A DNA stretch of 64,000 nt from Thalassotalea algicola (GCF_012932965.1 NZ_JABBXH010000004.1:434001-498000); one strand, 5' to 3'; numbered from the stretch's first letter, positions 7,664 to 17,675 are shown. Program-made: numbers and translations. The notes: generated from the sequence alone by a model not told the origin.

Positions 7664-9238
7664 TTAACTCATAGATACCAACATATTCGTTGGCTCTTCT
7701 AAATATGATTTCCACAAGTTACTAAATCGAGCAATAGTGCCACCATCAATAATGCGGTGATCGCCAGACCAGCTTACCTGCATAATAGAACGAGCTTCCA
7801 CTTCACCTTTGTCATTGAAACGTGGCAAGGTTTGTACCTTACCTAACGCTACGATTGCAACTTCAGGTTTGTTAATTATTGGCGTAGCTACAGTACCGCC
7901 AAGCGCACCAATATTTGAAATAGATATTGTCCCACCTTTCAAATCTTCCGGTGCAACTCGTCCAGAACGAGCATCTTTAGTCAAACGAGTAATATCAACT
8001 GCCAAATCCAAAATTGATTTGGTTTGTACTTGCTTAACATTTGGAACTAGTAGGCCAACTTTAGAGTCAACTGCCATTCCGATATTATGATCGTCGAAAT
8101 AGGTTAACTCACTGCAATCATCATTTGGCTGAGAGTTAACCACAGGGAACTCTTTTAGCGCTAATGACATGGCTTTCATAAAGAAAGGCATCATCGTTAA
8201 TTTAATTTCGTCTGAAGCATATTTTTCTTTTAGCTGTAAACGAAGTGCAATTAAGTCAGTCATGTCAATTTCTTCACAATAGGTAAAGTGAGGAATAGTC
8301 GAAACTGAATTTACCATGGCTTTTGCCATTGCTGCTTTAACACCACGAATTGGCTCAACGCGTGTACCGCCAACAGCAGTGCTTGAAATTTGCGAAGTTG
8401 CTGATGTATTAGACACCGCTGACTGTGCCCCACCTTCGTTAAATGCAATGACGTCTTCTTTATATACCCGACCTTTCTTACCAGAACCAGGCACTTGATG
8501 AATATTAACATTCAACTCTCTAGCAATACGACGAACAGCGGGACTTGCTAGCGCTTTACCGCCTTCAGCTAACTTACGCTCAACATTTGTTGGGGCAACC
8601 GTTTTGTGCTTAGTCTGGGATTGCGCAACTGGCGCTTCAGATGCTTTACGTGCCGAAGCCGCTTGAGTATTAGCATCACCCGCGCGCTCGATAGCAAATA
8701 AAGGCGCATGAACCTTGGCAATTTCACCCTTGCCGTAATGTAGTTTTACTACTTTGCCTGAATGCATTGCTGGTATTTGCACAAGCGCTTTGTCAGTCAT
8801 TACATCAGCTACAGGCTGATCCTCTTCAATTACATCACCTTCAGCGACTAACCATTCGACAATTTCACATTCAACGATACCTTCCCCAATATCAGGTAAA
8901 ATAAAGTCTTCTGTAATCAAGCTAGTTGATTGAGAACCTGAAGTCACAGCGTCTGTAGATACAGGTTCAACAGCTGCATTTTCTGGTACTACCGCCTCAC
9001 CGCTAGGCGTCATTGCAAATAATGGTGCATGTACTTTAGCAATGTCACCTTTTGCATAATAAAGCTTATCTACCACACCTGCGTGCATTGCAGGTATTTG
9101 AACGAGTGCTTTATCAGTCATTACGTCACAAACCGGCTGATCTTCTTCAATAATATCGCCTTCAGCAACCAACCACTCGACAATCTCACACTCAACGATA
9201 CCTTCACCGATATCAGGTAAAATAAAATCAATACTCAT
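7664..9238 (-). CDS. bkdB: Branched-chain 2-oxoacid dehydrogenase E2 (dihydrolipoamide acyltransferase)
   Basis: A 524-residue E2 with two N-terminal lipoyl domains (residues ~3-77 and ~111-185) whose lipoylated lysines are K43 and K150 in VMTDKALV. An E3/E1-binding domain (ASPAVRRIARELNV) follows at ~232-265, then a linker and the catalytic acyltransferase domain with active-site H494 in GDHRIIDGG. It transfers branched acyl groups to CoA during valine, leucine and isoleucine breakdown. The two lipoyl domains are almost identical over 45 residues, suggesting recent duplication or homogenisation. Last gene of the three-gene operon; no E3 is encoded here, so Lpd must be shared. Pyruvate-type E2 is less likely given the neighbours. 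Confidence 0.9.
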   Translation of the reverse strand: MSIDFILPDIGEGIVECEIVEWLVAEGDIIEEDQPVCDVMTDKALVQIPAMHAGVVDKLYYAKGDIAKVHAPLFAMTPSGEAVVPENAAVEPVSTDAVTSGSQSTSLITEDFILPDIGEGIVECEIVEWLVAEGDVIEEDQPVADVMTDKALVQIPAMHSGKVVKLHYGKGEIAKVHAPLFAIERAGDANTQAASARKASEAPVAQSQTKHKTVAPTNVERKLAEGGKALASPAVRRIARELNVNIHQVPGSGKKGRVYKEDVIAFNEGGAQSAVSNTSATSQISSTAVGGTRVEPIRGVKAAMAKAMVNSVSTIPHFTYCEEIDMTDLIALRLQLKEKYASDEIKLTMMPFFMKAMSLALKEFPVVNSQPNDDCSELTYFDDHNIGMAVDSKVGLLVPNVKQVQTKSILDLAVDITRLTKDARSGRVAPEDLKGGTISISNIGALGGTVATPIINKPEVAIVALGKVQTLPRFNDKGEVEARSIMQVSWSGDHRIIDGGTIARFSNLWKSYLEEPTNMLVSMS

Positions 9239-9247
9239 AATCGGTCC

Positions 9248-10225
9248 TTAGTAATTAACGCTACGTTTAATTGCTTCATATATTTTTAAGTGATCAGCCA
9301 TATGCTCACGTTCTAAAGACAATGGATATGGCGTATCGGCACCACATACACGTGCTATTGGTGATTCTAAGTGTAAGAAACATTCGTTTTGAATAGTTGC
9401 AGCAATTTCACCAGCAAAGCCAGAGGTAAGTGGCGCTTCATGACTAATTAACAGTCGACCTGTTTTCATCACTGAATTAGCAATTGTCTCAACATCCCAA
9501 GGTAAAATACTTCTCAGATCGATAATTTCACATGAGATACCATCAGCTGCTGCCATTTCAGCCGCTTTCTCTATCATTTCCATTTGTGCGCCCCAAGCCA
9601 ATAATGAAATATCATTACCTTGAGTGACCACTTCAGCTTTACCAATTGGCAATTGATAGTCGTCTTCTGGCACTTCACCAATTGACGCACGGTAAAGACG
9701 CTTAGGTTCAAAGAAAATCACAGGGTTATCGTCACGAATCGACGCCAATAACAACCCTTTCGCTTGATAAGGGTTACGAGGTACAACAACCTTTAAGCCT
9801 GGCGTATGAGCAAAATAAGCCTCAGGAGACTGACTGTGATACAAGCCACCAGCAATACCACCGCCATATGGTGTACGAATTGTTAAACGACCAACATCAA
9901 ACTGATTACCACTACGATAGCGGAATTTCGCTGTTTCATTCACTATTTGGTCAAACGCAGGAAAAATGTAGTCAGCAAACTGGATTTCCGCAATTGGACG
10001 GCTACCTTGAGCCGCTAGACCATTAGCAAAGCCCATAATACCTTGTTCAACTAACGGCGTATTAAAACAGCGCGCTTTACCGTATTTTTCTTGTAAGCCT
10101 GATGTTGCTCTAAATACGCCACCAAAGTGACCTACGTCTTCACCAAAACAAAGCGTAGAATCATCTTCTGCCATAGCAATATCAAGTGCATTGTTAATTG
10201 CTTGCAATAAATTCATTTGAGCCAT
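9248..10225 (-). CDS. bkdA2: Branched-chain 2-oxoacid dehydrogenase E1 beta
   Basis: A 325-residue transketolase-like beta subunit. It shows [15 protein letters not shown] near residue 27, the potassium/TPP-side segment [30 protein letters not shown] in the middle and the C-terminal [19 protein letters not shown] region. It pairs with the alpha subunit to form the thiamine-diphosphate E1 that decarboxylates branched 2-oxoacids. It lies two bases after the alpha gene and nine bases before the E2 gene, so all three are cotranscribed. Confidence 0.92.
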   Translation of the reverse strand: MAQMNLLQAINNALDIAMAEDDSTLCFGEDVGHFGGVFRATSGLQEKYGKARCFNTPLVEQGIMGFANGLAAQGSRPIAEIQFADYIFPAFDQIVNETAKFRYRSGNQFDVGRLTIRTPYGGGIAGGLYHSQSPEAYFAHTPGLKVVVPRNPYQAKGLLLASIRDDNPVIFFEPKRLYRASIGEVPEDDYQLPIGKAEVVTQGNDISLLAWGAQMEMIEKAAEMAAADGISCEIIDLRSILPWDVETIANSVMKTGRLLISHEAPLTSGFAGEIAATIQNECFLHLESPIARVCGADTPYPLSLEREHMADHLKIYEAIKRSVNY

Positions 10226-10227
10226 GA

Positions 10228-11409
10228 TTAAAACCTCCCCGCCGTAAATGGATAAGCATCTGGGTACTTATTGATATGCTCTTTTAATTCATCCAGTTGT
10301 TTTTGAAGATGTGTAGGTACTTCGTCATATACGTCGGTTACTAAGTCTTCTACTGGCGGTTTAGCTATTTTCTCTGCAACTTTTACAGCCGCTAATACCT
10401 GCTCTCGATATTGTTCGTATAAGGCTTTATCTTGTTCTTCATCCCACCAGTTTTGCGTAAGTAGCCATGCCTTATAGCGAGAAACTGGATCGTGCTCTTC
10501 CCATTTTGCTTCTTCTTCTTTTGTACGATATCCCGAAGGATCATCAGAGGTAGAGTGAGCACCTAAACGATATGACATAGCCTCGATAATAACTGGCTCT
10601 GATTGCTCTAATGCATATTTACGCGCAGTTTGTACCGCATTCATAACCGCTAAGATATCATTACCATCGATACGAAGTGTTTTAATGCCATAACCAACAC
10701 CACGAGAAGCGATACCATTACCTACATATTGTTCATCTGAAGGAGTCGATATCGCATAACCATTATTTCGACAGAAAAAGATCACCGGTGCTTTATGAAC
10801 AGCAGCCATATTTAAACCAGCATGAAAGTCACCTTCAGATGCAGCGCCTTCACCAAAGTAACACATAGTAATGGCATCTTTACCTTGAAGTTTTTGGCCA
10901 TATGCATAGCCAGCTGCTTGAGGAATTTGTGTACCAAGAGGAGAAGAAATCGTCATATAGTTCAATTCATTTGAACCATAATGGATTGGCATTTGACGAC
11001 CTTTACCTAAATCTTTCTCATTCGAGAACATTTGATTCATGAAGTCTTCTAAACTGAAACCACGATAAATTAAACAGCCTTGCTCACGATATTGCGCCAT
11101 GATCATGTCTTGGTCAGCGAGTGCTGCCGCGCCACCTACAGTGGTCGCTTCTTCACCTAGTGCTGTCATATAAAAGCTAATGCGGCCTTGACGTTGCGCT
11201 GCAATCATTCGTTCATCTAATACTCGATGAAAAACAAATGAGCGATAAACTTTTTGTGCGTGCTCTTTTTCAAGTTCAGGAAGTTGCGCACCTTCGTACA
11301 CACTGCCGTCTTGCTTAAGCACTTTAAGAATTGGAATATCTACAGAATGACCGTCAATAAAAGTCGGCGAGTGTACTACCTGCCCTTCTTTATATATATC
11401 AGTGTTCAT
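10228..11409 (-). CDS. bkdA1: Branched-chain 2-oxoacid dehydrogenase E1 alpha
   Basis: A 393-residue alpha subunit of the thiamine-diphosphate E1. The diagnostic TPP/Mg segment [31 protein letters not shown] sits near the middle. The phosphorylation-loop equivalent [16 protein letters not shown] is typical of the branched-chain rather than the pyruvate enzyme. First gene of the bkd operon, starting at an ATG after roughly 280 non-coding bases. A perfect 14-base palindrome at 11542-11555 is a candidate operator. Loss would block catabolism of branched-chain amino acids and supply of branched acyl-CoA primers. Confidence 0.92.
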   Translation of the reverse strand: MNTDIYKEGQVVHSPTFIDGHSVDIPILKVLKQDGSVYEGAQLPELEKEHAQKVYRSFVFHRVLDERMIAAQRQGRISFYMTALGEEATTVGGAAALADQDMIMAQYREQGCLIYRGFSLEDFMNQMFSNEKDLGKGRQMPIHYGSNELNYMTISSPLGTQIPQAAGYAYGQKLQGKDAITMCYFGEGAASEGDFHAGLNMAAVHKAPVIFFCRNNGYAISTPSDEQYVGNGIASRGVGYGIKTLRIDGNDILAVMNAVQTARKYALEQSEPVIIEAMSYRLGAHSTSDDPSGYRTKEEEAKWEEHDPVSRYKAWLLTQNWWDEEQDKALYEQYREQVLAAVKVAEKIAKPPVEDLVTDVYDEVPTHLQKQLDELKEHINKYPDAYPFTAGRF

Positions 11410-11541
11410 AACGTTCTCTTAGTCTGGCAAACGAATCATTGCTCGTTGCTCTTGGCTCCAAAATTTATGGCTATAAGTATAGTTAAGCTTATAGACAAAT
11501 TATGGGTTTTATTTTGCTTGTTGTATTGCGCAAAGACTTTA

Positions 11542-11555
11542 CCTTTACGTAAAGG
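11542..11555. promoter_or_regulatory. Palindromic candidate operator upstream of bkd
   Basis: CCTTTACGTAAAGG is a perfect 14-base palindrome 133 bases upstream of the bkdA1 start, and CTTTAC is repeated just before it. From memory it resembles the TTTACGT-rich operators of the MerR-family regulator LiuR, which controls branched-chain amino-acid breakdown in gammaproteobacteria. The identity of the regulator is inference. Confidence 0.4.
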
Positions 11556-11638
11556 GAGATTCAAGCAAGCACACGAGGCCTAGTTTGTATAACGTCGTTA
11601 ACTGCCAAAATATGTTTACAGAAGAGAAGAACTTGTAC

Positions 11639-11663
11639 AAAAAAGCCCCTTTACGGAGGGGCT
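11639..11663 (-). terminator. Terminator of astE
   Basis: AGCCCCT (11644-11650) pairs with AGGGGCT (11657-11663). The minus-strand side continues into a T run, 28 bases after the astE stop. Confidence 0.85.
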
Positions 11664-11690
11664 TTCTATTTAGCGTAAATTGTATTTATT

Positions 11691-12746
11691 TTATTCAATA
11701 CTTGTTGGTTTTACTGTTAGTAATGCTCGTTGCCCTAGCGCTACATTTGCGTTTGGAAATATGATGGCTTCACCTTGAGTGCGCACTTTATGTTCTATGT
11801 CACCATCTGTCGCTAAAACATAGCCAATTGGGTAATCAGTAAAGTTTTCAACATCGTCAGCGAAGTTTAACGTAAAATTTTCAGTGTGTTTATTTATGGT
11901 TTGATCGATTTCAAATATATTAAAATCTTCTTCCTGGTAGGCGGTGATATCTAACGCTTGGCCTGATACAAAATTGATTAATGTTTGGCGAACCTTGATA
12001 AATTTCGTCATGTCATTTTCTCCAAATGGCATCACTTTACCCAACTCGACAGTAAACGCATCAGCACCAAAGTTATTTGATGAATAATAACTAAACGTTG
12101 TGGTAGGCGAATGTGAAAGTAAAATAGTATTCACATCGCAAGCTTTAAGGAATGCAAGCTGAGATTTTTTCCAAGGTTTACCATGCCTAAAAGGATATAC
12201 AGCAAACTTATCGTATTTAGCGCCACGAATCGCAGTATGTAAGTCATAATGGAATCGCTCTCGTTCCTGCGCGGTACCACCTTGCTCAAAAAAGTTCGCG
12301 ACAGCATCTTCTAATGCTTTAGCTCTTGTACGCTCCTTGTTGTGCACGCCGCCTTCACTGTGAGCACCAGAAAATAAACGATTTAAGTTTTCCTCAACAA
12401 AACGTTCGCCTATATTCATCGCGGCTGGGTTACCAAATAAAAACAGCACTCGTTCTGCTAAATAAAGCTCACCCTTAATAAGTTGACTGACAATATCGGC
12501 GCAGATTTCTATTGGTGCGGTTTCATTACCATGAACGGCATTAGAAAGAATAATATCCTTGCTCGTTTTTCTATCGACCGGTTCAAATACTATAACCCCT
12601 GTATCTAATACCGAGACTAGCGATTGCGTATTGGTAGCTTGATGAGTCACATTAAAAGAAAAAGGCGCTTGAGGCAGTGACCACTCATTAGCTCTAGTTA
12701 GCGATAAGAAGTCGCCAGTTTGTTGCAGTTTTTGTATTAAGTTCAC
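11691..12746 (-). CDS. astE: Succinylglutamate desuccinylase
   Basis: A 351-residue zinc hydrolase of the AstE/ASPA family, the usual length. Zinc ligands are visible as H72 and E75 in VHGNETAP and H170 in YDLHTAIRG, with the likely general-base E234 in VELGK. It removes succinate from N-succinylglutamate, the last step of the arginine succinyltransferase (AST) pathway of arginine catabolism. It stands alone here without astCADB, as is common in Alteromonadales. It has its own terminator; the ~165-base upstream gap holds its promoter. Confidence 0.9.
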   Translation of the reverse strand: MNLIQKLQQTGDFLSLTRANEWSLPQAPFSFNVTHQATNTQSLVSVLDTGVIVFEPVDRKTSKDIILSNAVHGNETAPIEICADIVSQLIKGELYLAERVLFLFGNPAAMNIGERFVEENLNRLFSGAHSEGGVHNKERTRAKALEDAVANFFEQGGTAQERERFHYDLHTAIRGAKYDKFAVYPFRHGKPWKKSQLAFLKACDVNTILLSHSPTTTFSYYSSNNFGADAFTVELGKVMPFGENDMTKFIKVRQTLINFVSGQALDITAYQEEDFNIFEIDQTINKHTENFTLNFADDVENFTDYPIGYVLATDGDIEHKVRTQGEAIIFPNANVALGQRALLTVKPTSIE

Positions 12747-12913
12747 AGTAATGTCTTTTATTTTGATGGTTAGCTAATCTTTCACTCGCCTAATTGTAGG
12801 GATAAAGTGATTCGCAATAAACTTCTAGCTTGAAATAACTACATTGGCACTTGCAACTATTCGTTACACAGCGCCATTTTTGTATAAATATATTGAAAGT
12901 AGGCAAAACACAA

Positions 12914-13237
12914 TTAACTAATCAAACTCTCTTCCATGATATTTATCACCATGGAAATATCTAAATCAGCTAATTGGTATTGGGTTGTATCGTGAATATC
13001 GCCAGCTTTATTGCCTAAGGCAACTTCAACAGACGTATCGTCTAAATCTCGCAATAAAAAAACGATTTTTTTATTTAGCTCTACCGCATCAATGGTAATT
13101 GCATCAGCAGCCATTCCCTGCTGTCGCAATGCCTTATCCATTATCCCTATCAGCGTATTAACCAGTTTATGCTTGTCCATAAACTGGTCGTTAGCTTGAG
13201 CAACTATTTCGGCAAAAGTCTCTAGCTTAGGCGTCAT
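12914..13237 (-). CDS. Conserved hypothetical protein downstream of pgm
   Basis: A 107-residue soluble, acidic protein with no motif I recognise. It has a largely helical N-terminus (ETFAEIVAQANDQFMDKHKLV) and a C-terminal stretch rich in aspartate. Its start lies three bases after the pgm stop codon, so it is cotranscribed with pgm and probably seqA. The tight spacing argues that it is a real gene, not that it works in sugar metabolism. Function unknown. Confidence 0.7.
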   Translation of the reverse strand: MTPKLETFAEIVAQANDQFMDKHKLVNTLIGIMDKALRQQGMAADAITIDAVELNKKIVFLLRDLDDTSVEVALGNKAGDIHDTTQYQLADLDISMVINIMEESLIS

Positions 13238-13240
13238 CGA

Positions 13241-14887
13241 CTACAAACCTGCTTTAGCAAAAACATCACTCACAATTGCTTGTGCTTCACTAATGATGCT
13301 TTGTAAGTGCTCTTCATTAACAAAACTTTCTGCATATATTTTGTAAATCTCTTCAGTTCCAGATGGACGTGCTGCAAACCAACCATTGTCGGTTTCTACT
13401 TTTAAGCCACCAATCGCAGCATTGTTACCTGGTGCATGACTCAGTTTTTTAGTAATAGCTTCACCGGCTAAAGATTCAGCAGTAACCATTTCAGGCGTTA
13501 AGCTCGCTAATACTTGCTTTTGCTTGGCATTAGCTACCGCTTCAACACGACCATAACATGGCTGACCAAGCCTATCTGCAAGTTCGACATAATGTTGATA
13601 AGGATCTTTTCCTGTTACAGCTAAAATTTCAGCAGCTAATAGTGCCATAATGAAGCCGTCTTTATCTGTCGTCCAACAACTACCATCTTTGGCGATAAAT
13701 GAAGCGCCAGCACTTTCTTCCCCGCCAAAAGCGAATGTTGCATCTTGTAGGCCATCTACAAACCATTTAAATCCGACCGGTACTTCTGCTAGCGGTTTAT
13801 TTAGATCATTGGCCACTCGATCAATAAGCGAGCTCGATACTAACGTTTTACCGATTTGTGCCGTTTCAGGCCATTCTCGATGGGTCATTAAGTAATGAAT
13901 AGATACGGCAAGGTAATGATTTGGATTCATCAAACCGCCGGATTTAGTCACGATACCGTGCCTATCGAAATCAGGGTCATTTCCGACGGCAATATCAAAC
14001 TTATCTTTTAATTCGATTAAGCCAGCCATTGCATAAGCTGACGAGCAATCCATGCGGATCTTGCCATCTTTATCTAACGGCATAAACGAAAAGCTAGGGT
14101 CAACTTCATGATTAACGACATCAATATTAATACTGTAGCGCTTTGCAATTGCTGGCCAGTAATCAATTCCTGAGCCACCAAGAGGGTCGACACCAATTTT
14201 CACACCTGCTTTTGCAATCGCTTCCATATCAATTACTTGCGATAGCTGTTCAACATACTCAGTGATAAAGTCTCGCTTTGTAAGTAATTCAGAGGCCACT
14301 GCTTCTGATAACGGTAAATCAAGTACTTCTTCTAAATCATTCCTTAATATCTCATTAGCGCGCTGCTCAATCAGCTTAGTAATGTCACCTTCTGCTGGAC
14401 CACCATGGGGAGGATTGTATTTAATCCCTCCGTCTTGTGGCGGGTTATGCGACGGGGTAATAATTAATCCATCAGCAACTGTATCTTGAGACTTGTTGTG
14501 GTCAATAATTAATCTTGAAATAACAGGAGTCGGGGTATATCCCAAGTCTTGCTGAATAACGACAGGTACACTATTCGCAATTAACACACTAATCGCTGTA
14601 TTAAATGCAGGTTCTGAAAGTGCGTGGGTATCTTTTCCTAAATATAAAGGTCCATCAAAGCCTTGGGCTTTGCGGTATTCTGCAACCGCCTGAACAATTG
14701 CTAATATATGATATTCATTGAAACTTGCTTTGAGCGCACTTCCCCGGTGACCAGAAGTACCGAAACTTACTTTTTGTGCGGCTATATTTACATCAGGTTG
14801 TGTGAAAAAGTAATCGCTGACCACTTTTGCAATGTTTATCCTGTCTTCAGGTAATGACTTCTGCCCTGCACGCTCATGAACGGTCAT
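13241..14887 (-). CDS. pgm: Phosphoglucomutase (alpha-D-glucose specific)
   Basis: A 548-residue phosphohexomutase of standard length. N-terminal FGTSGHRGS (42-50), phosphoserine loop TPSHNPP (144-150, Ser146), metal-binding DPDFDRHG near 304 and the phosphate-binding ARPSGTEEIYKIYAE near the C-terminus are all intact. It interconverts glucose 1- and 6-phosphate for glycogen and cell-surface sugar synthesis. It lies 31 bases after seqA in the same orientation, the arrangement also found in Escherichia coli. Confidence 0.95.
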   Translation of the reverse strand: MTVHERAGQKSLPEDRINIAKVVSDYFFTQPDVNIAAQKVSFGTSGHRGSALKASFNEYHILAIVQAVAEYRKAQGFDGPLYLGKDTHALSEPAFNTAISVLIANSVPVVIQQDLGYTPTPVISRLIIDHNKSQDTVADGLIITPSHNPPQDGGIKYNPPHGGPAEGDITKLIEQRANEILRNDLEEVLDLPLSEAVASELLTKRDFITEYVEQLSQVIDMEAIAKAGVKIGVDPLGGSGIDYWPAIAKRYSINIDVVNHEVDPSFSFMPLDKDGKIRMDCSSAYAMAGLIELKDKFDIAVGNDPDFDRHGIVTKSGGLMNPNHYLAVSIHYLMTHREWPETAQIGKTLVSSSLIDRVANDLNKPLAEVPVGFKWFVDGLQDATFAFGGEESAGASFIAKDGSCWTTDKDGFIMALLAAEILAVTGKDPYQHYVELADRLGQPCYGRVEAVANAKQKQVLASLTPEMVTAESLAGEAITKKLSHAPGNNAAIGGLKVETDNGWFAARPSGTEEIYKIYAESFVNEEHLQSIISEAQAIVSDVFAKAGL

Positions 14888-14918
14888 TTAAATTCCTTAA
14901 TTATTCTTACAAAAATAG

Positions 14919-15446
14919 TTATAAAAGTTCGCGAATTTTTTCTGCTTGATGCTCTGCATAACCTAATGCTAAAGAAACTTCCGTTAACATCATTTTCTTA
15001 CGCGTAGTATTTGAATTAGTTATAACCCAATATGGGCTCTCAGGAATTTGTCTAGGCTTTGTGCTACTACCACTTTCTGCTAAAGCATTTTCATTATTTG
15101 CAAAGTACAAGCGATCACGGCCACGAATACTGCACACCACTTCGAAATCTTGTTGATGCACACGATACAAGGCTTGCAAAATTAAGAGAAAACGACCAAC
15201 GGCACCACGCTGTCCTGCAAGTTCTTCTTTATTTATATGATCAAACACCGAGCCTTTAGCAGGTTGAGCTTGCTTAACAGGCTTCTCTACCTTCTTTTCC
15301 TCAGTATTCGAAACTTTTGGTGCTTCTTCTTGTCGAGCATCAAATGCCAGTAGGCGTCTTAAAATTGAGGAAGCACTTTCACCAATAAACTGAGTATTAC
15401 TAGCAATAAATTGATATAGCTCTTCGTCTATTTCGATATTTTTCAT
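14919..15446 (-). CDS. seqA: Negative modulator of replication initiation SeqA
   Basis: A 175-residue protein close to the 181 residues of E. coli SeqA. The N-terminal oligomerisation domain begins [20 protein letters not shown]. After a lysine- and proline-rich linker (residues ~45-65) comes the hemimethylated-GATC-binding domain with [11 protein letters not shown]. It sequesters newly replicated origins and orders nascent DNA, implying Dam methylation in this organism. Its promoter shares the 159-base divergent gap with ybfF. Confidence 0.95.
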   Translation of the reverse strand: MKNIEIDEELYQFIASNTQFIGESASSILRRLLAFDARQEEAPKVSNTEEKKVEKPVKQAQPAKGSVFDHINKEELAGQRGAVGRFLLILQALYRVHQQDFEVVCSIRGRDRLYFANNENALAESGSSTKPRQIPESPYWVITNSNTTRKKMMLTEVSLALGYAEHQAEKIRELL

Positions 15447-15605
15447 TCACAATCCAAAAATTCTATTTTGAGCCAAGCGATTATACGCATCTCAATTAGA
15501 TCTCTCTAGCGCAAAAAAAAGAAAGTTTGCAATATTTTCAAATTCATTTCACTTGCATCCTACCCATAAGTTAAGGAAAATTCGTTCTTCTAAACTGGAG
15601 GAAAA

Positions 15606-16370
15606 ATGACACTTTTACATCATCAAATTCGAGGAAATGGAAAACCTGTAGTGCTTATACATGGGTTGTTTGGCAGTTTAGATAACTTAGGAATGGTTGC
15701 TAAGCCATTATCTGATAACTATCAGGTGATAAGTGTCGACGTCAGAAACCATGGCAGTTCATTTCACGAAGAGAGTATGACCTACGATGAATTGGCTGCA
15801 GATGTAATTTCGTTACTCGATCATCTGAATATAAAACAAGCAGATTTCTTAGGTCATTCAATGGGCGGCAAGATTGCCATGCAAATAGCCTTAAACCACC
15901 CAGAAAAAGTGAACCGCCTAATTGTCGCCGATATTGCACCGGTCTTATACCCCGCACACCATCAAAAAATTATCGAAGGTCTGCTGAGTTTAGATTTGGC
16001 TAGTATAAGTAGCCGAAAGGCTGCCGATGAACAATTAAGCCATTATGTAGATGAAATAGGTGTTAGGCAGTTCTTGTTGCGCAATTTAAAAACTGAACAA
16101 GGAAAACTGAGTTTCAAATGTAATGTGAACTTTATTGCAAACTGCTATACACAAATTATGCAAGCCTTTGATAAAAACAAGAGATTTGACGGCCAAGTGC
16201 TTTTTATTAAAGGTGGAAGCTCCAATTATATAACGAGTGAACACCGCGATATTATTGTCAACCACTTCCCCAATAGCAGTGCAAAAGTAATTGCCGGTGC
16301 TGGCCATTGGCTACATGCAGAGAAAACAGTCGCTTTTAATAAAATTGTTAAAGATTTTTTAGCAAGATAA
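15606..16370 (+). CDS. ybfF: Alpha/beta-hydrolase, YbfF-type esterase
   Basis: A 254-residue alpha/beta-hydrolase. The oxyanion loop is HGLFGSLDN (19-27), the nucleophile elbow GHSMGG carries Ser85, and the catalytic histidine lies in AGHWLHAEKT near the C-terminus. YbfF-type enzymes hydrolyse short acyl esters, including acyl-CoA in vitro; the physiological substrate is unclear. A GGAGGA ribosome site sits just before the ATG. It is divergent from seqA and leads the run ybfF-DUF2788-ybfE-fldA. Confidence 0.9.
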   Translation: MTLLHHQIRGNGKPVVLIHGLFGSLDNLGMVAKPLSDNYQVISVDVRNHGSSFHEESMTYDELAADVISLLDHLNIKQADFLGHSMGGKIAMQIALNHPEKVNRLIVADIAPVLYPAHHQKIIEGLLSLDLASISSRKAADEQLSHYVDEIGVRQFLLRNLKTEQGKLSFKCNVNFIANCYTQIMQAFDKNKRFDGQVLFIKGGSSNYITSEHRDIIVNHFPNSSAKVIAGAGHWLHAEKTVAFNKIVKDFLAR

Positions 16371-16426
16371 GTCGATTGGCTCTAGCTCTTATGATATAGT
16401 GCCGCCAGATTTTTTTGGGTGATTTT

Positions 16427-16648
16427 ATGCTAGCAGAACATTTTGAACTTATTGAGACAATTGGTCTTAACTTGTTCTTTGCTTTTATTTTTATTTTCAT
16501 AGGCTTATCGATCAACGATGTCATGAAAAAAAATGATGTTCCCAAAATGGGACAATACGTAGTGTACTTTGTATTGTTCTTAGGGTGCGCAGGCTTCATT
16601 GCTAAAGGTGTGATCCAGATCATTTGGGAAAGCCAAGGTATCGGATAG
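16427..16648 (+). CDS. DUF2788 small membrane protein
   Basis: A 73-residue protein starting at the ATG at 16427. An upstream TTG at 16415 is in frame but less likely. It has two hydrophobic helices (IGLNLFFAFIFIFIGLSI and YVVYFVLFLGCAGFIAKGVI) and matches the DUF2788 family, which sits between ybfF and ybfE in many Alteromonadales and Shewanella. Inner-membrane protein of unknown function. Its stop lies one base before the ybfE start. Confidence 0.85.
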   Translation: MLAEHFELIETIGLNLFFAFIFIFIGLSINDVMKKNDVPKMGQYVVYFVLFLGCAGFIAKGVIQIIWESQGIG

Positions 16649-16649
16649 T

Positions 16650-16931
16650 ATGGCAAAAGAAGCAGCAGATTTAACAACGATAGATTTGTTTAATGATGAG
16701 AAACGCCCGGGGAGGCCAAAAACTAACCCTCACCCTCGTAGCGTTCAAATCAAAATCAATAAACGCAATCAAGTTAAAAGAGACAAAACAAAAGGACTAA
16801 AGCGCGTTGAATTTAAGATTCATACAAGCTTGTTCGAAGCATTAGATGCTAAAGCAAAAGATGAAGGCGTAAGCCGTAGTGAACTTATCGAAGCGCTACT
16901 AGTAAAAGCTTTAGCAGATGAAGAATTATAG
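16650..16931 (+). CDS. ybfE: YbfE-family protein (LexA-regulated in E. coli)
   Basis: A 93-residue basic protein with an arginine/lysine-rich N-terminal half (RPGRPKTNPHPRSVQIKIN). A C-terminal ribbon-helix-helix-like segment follows (RVEFKIHTSLFEALDAKAKD, then GVSRSELIEALL). Its family is annotated as LexA-regulated in enterobacteria. I see no convincing LexA box upstream here, so SOS control is not supported by this sequence. It is probably DNA-binding. It lies between DUF2788 and fldA. Confidence 0.85.
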   Translation: MAKEAADLTTIDLFNDEKRPGRPKTNPHPRSVQIKINKRNQVKRDKTKGLKRVEFKIHTSLFEALDAKAKDEGVSRSELIEALLVKALADEEL

Positions 16932-16958
16932 ATTAAGAGATTGAAAGGTTAAATTTAA

Positions 16959-17486
16959 ATGGCAATTGTAGGTTTATTTTTCGGTAGTGATACAGGTAAC
17001 ACAGAAGCTGTTAGTAAGATGATCCAGAAGAAACTGGGTAAGAAAATGGTGGAAGTGAAAGATATTGCTAAAAGCACGAAAGAAGATATCGCTGAATTTG
17101 ATTTAATTATACTAGGTATCCCTACATGGTATTACGGTGAGAACCAATGTGATTGGGATGATTTTTTACCAGAACTAGAAGAAGTTGATTTTAACGATAA
17201 GTTAGTCGCAATTTTCGGTTTAGGTGATCAAGAAGATTATGCAGAGTACTTTTGTGACGCCATGCTGCCATTAAAAGAAATTGCAGAATCTAAAGGCGCT
17301 ATTTTAGTTGGTCAATGGCCTGTTGAAGGTTATGAGTTTGAAGCATCTAAAGCGCTTGTCGATGATAATAACTTTATCGGCCTATGTATCGATGAAGATC
17401 GTCAACCAGAATTAACAGAAGAGCGCGTAGATAAATGGGTCAACCAAATCTATGACGAAATGTGTTTAGCTGAATTAGAAGACTAA
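16959..17486 (+). CDS. fldA: Flavodoxin I
   Basis: A 175-residue long-chain flavodoxin. The FMN phosphate loop GSDTGNTEAVSK is at 9-20, with flavin-stacking segments PTWYYGENQCDWDDF (~55-70) and GLGDQEDYAEYF (~89-100). It is a low-potential one-electron carrier for radical-SAM activation, MetH reactivation and IspG/IspH, and replaces ferredoxin when iron is scarce. It is followed by a strong terminator; fur lies 1.5 kb further on. Confidence 0.95.
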   Translation: MAIVGLFFGSDTGNTEAVSKMIQKKLGKKMVEVKDIAKSTKEDIAEFDLIILGIPTWYYGENQCDWDDFLPELEEVDFNDKLVAIFGLGDQEDYAEYFCDAMLPLKEIAESKGAILVGQWPVEGYEFEASKALVDDNNFIGLCIDEDRQPELTEERVDKWVNQIYDEMCLAELED

Positions 17487-17510
17487 TTTTAAATCTAAGC
17501 TGACTCTTAA

Positions 17511-17540
17511 AAGCCTTGTTAATTAACAGGGCTTTTTTTT
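17511..17540 (+). terminator. Terminator of ybfF-fldA unit
   Basis: A nearly perfect 24-base self-complementary hairpin (AAGCCTTGTTAA / TTAACAGGGCTT, one G-T wobble) is followed by eight T, 24 bases after the fldA stop. Confidence 0.85.
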
Positions 17541-17675
17541 GCCCAGAATTTATTCAATGGCGCATAAAATTAAATTGGCAAGAATCAACGAGGTTTATCG
17601 AGATTATTCACACACGTTAAATTGAGTCTTTTAACTGCTATTATTACACGAGTATTAAACAACTAATCGACGATT

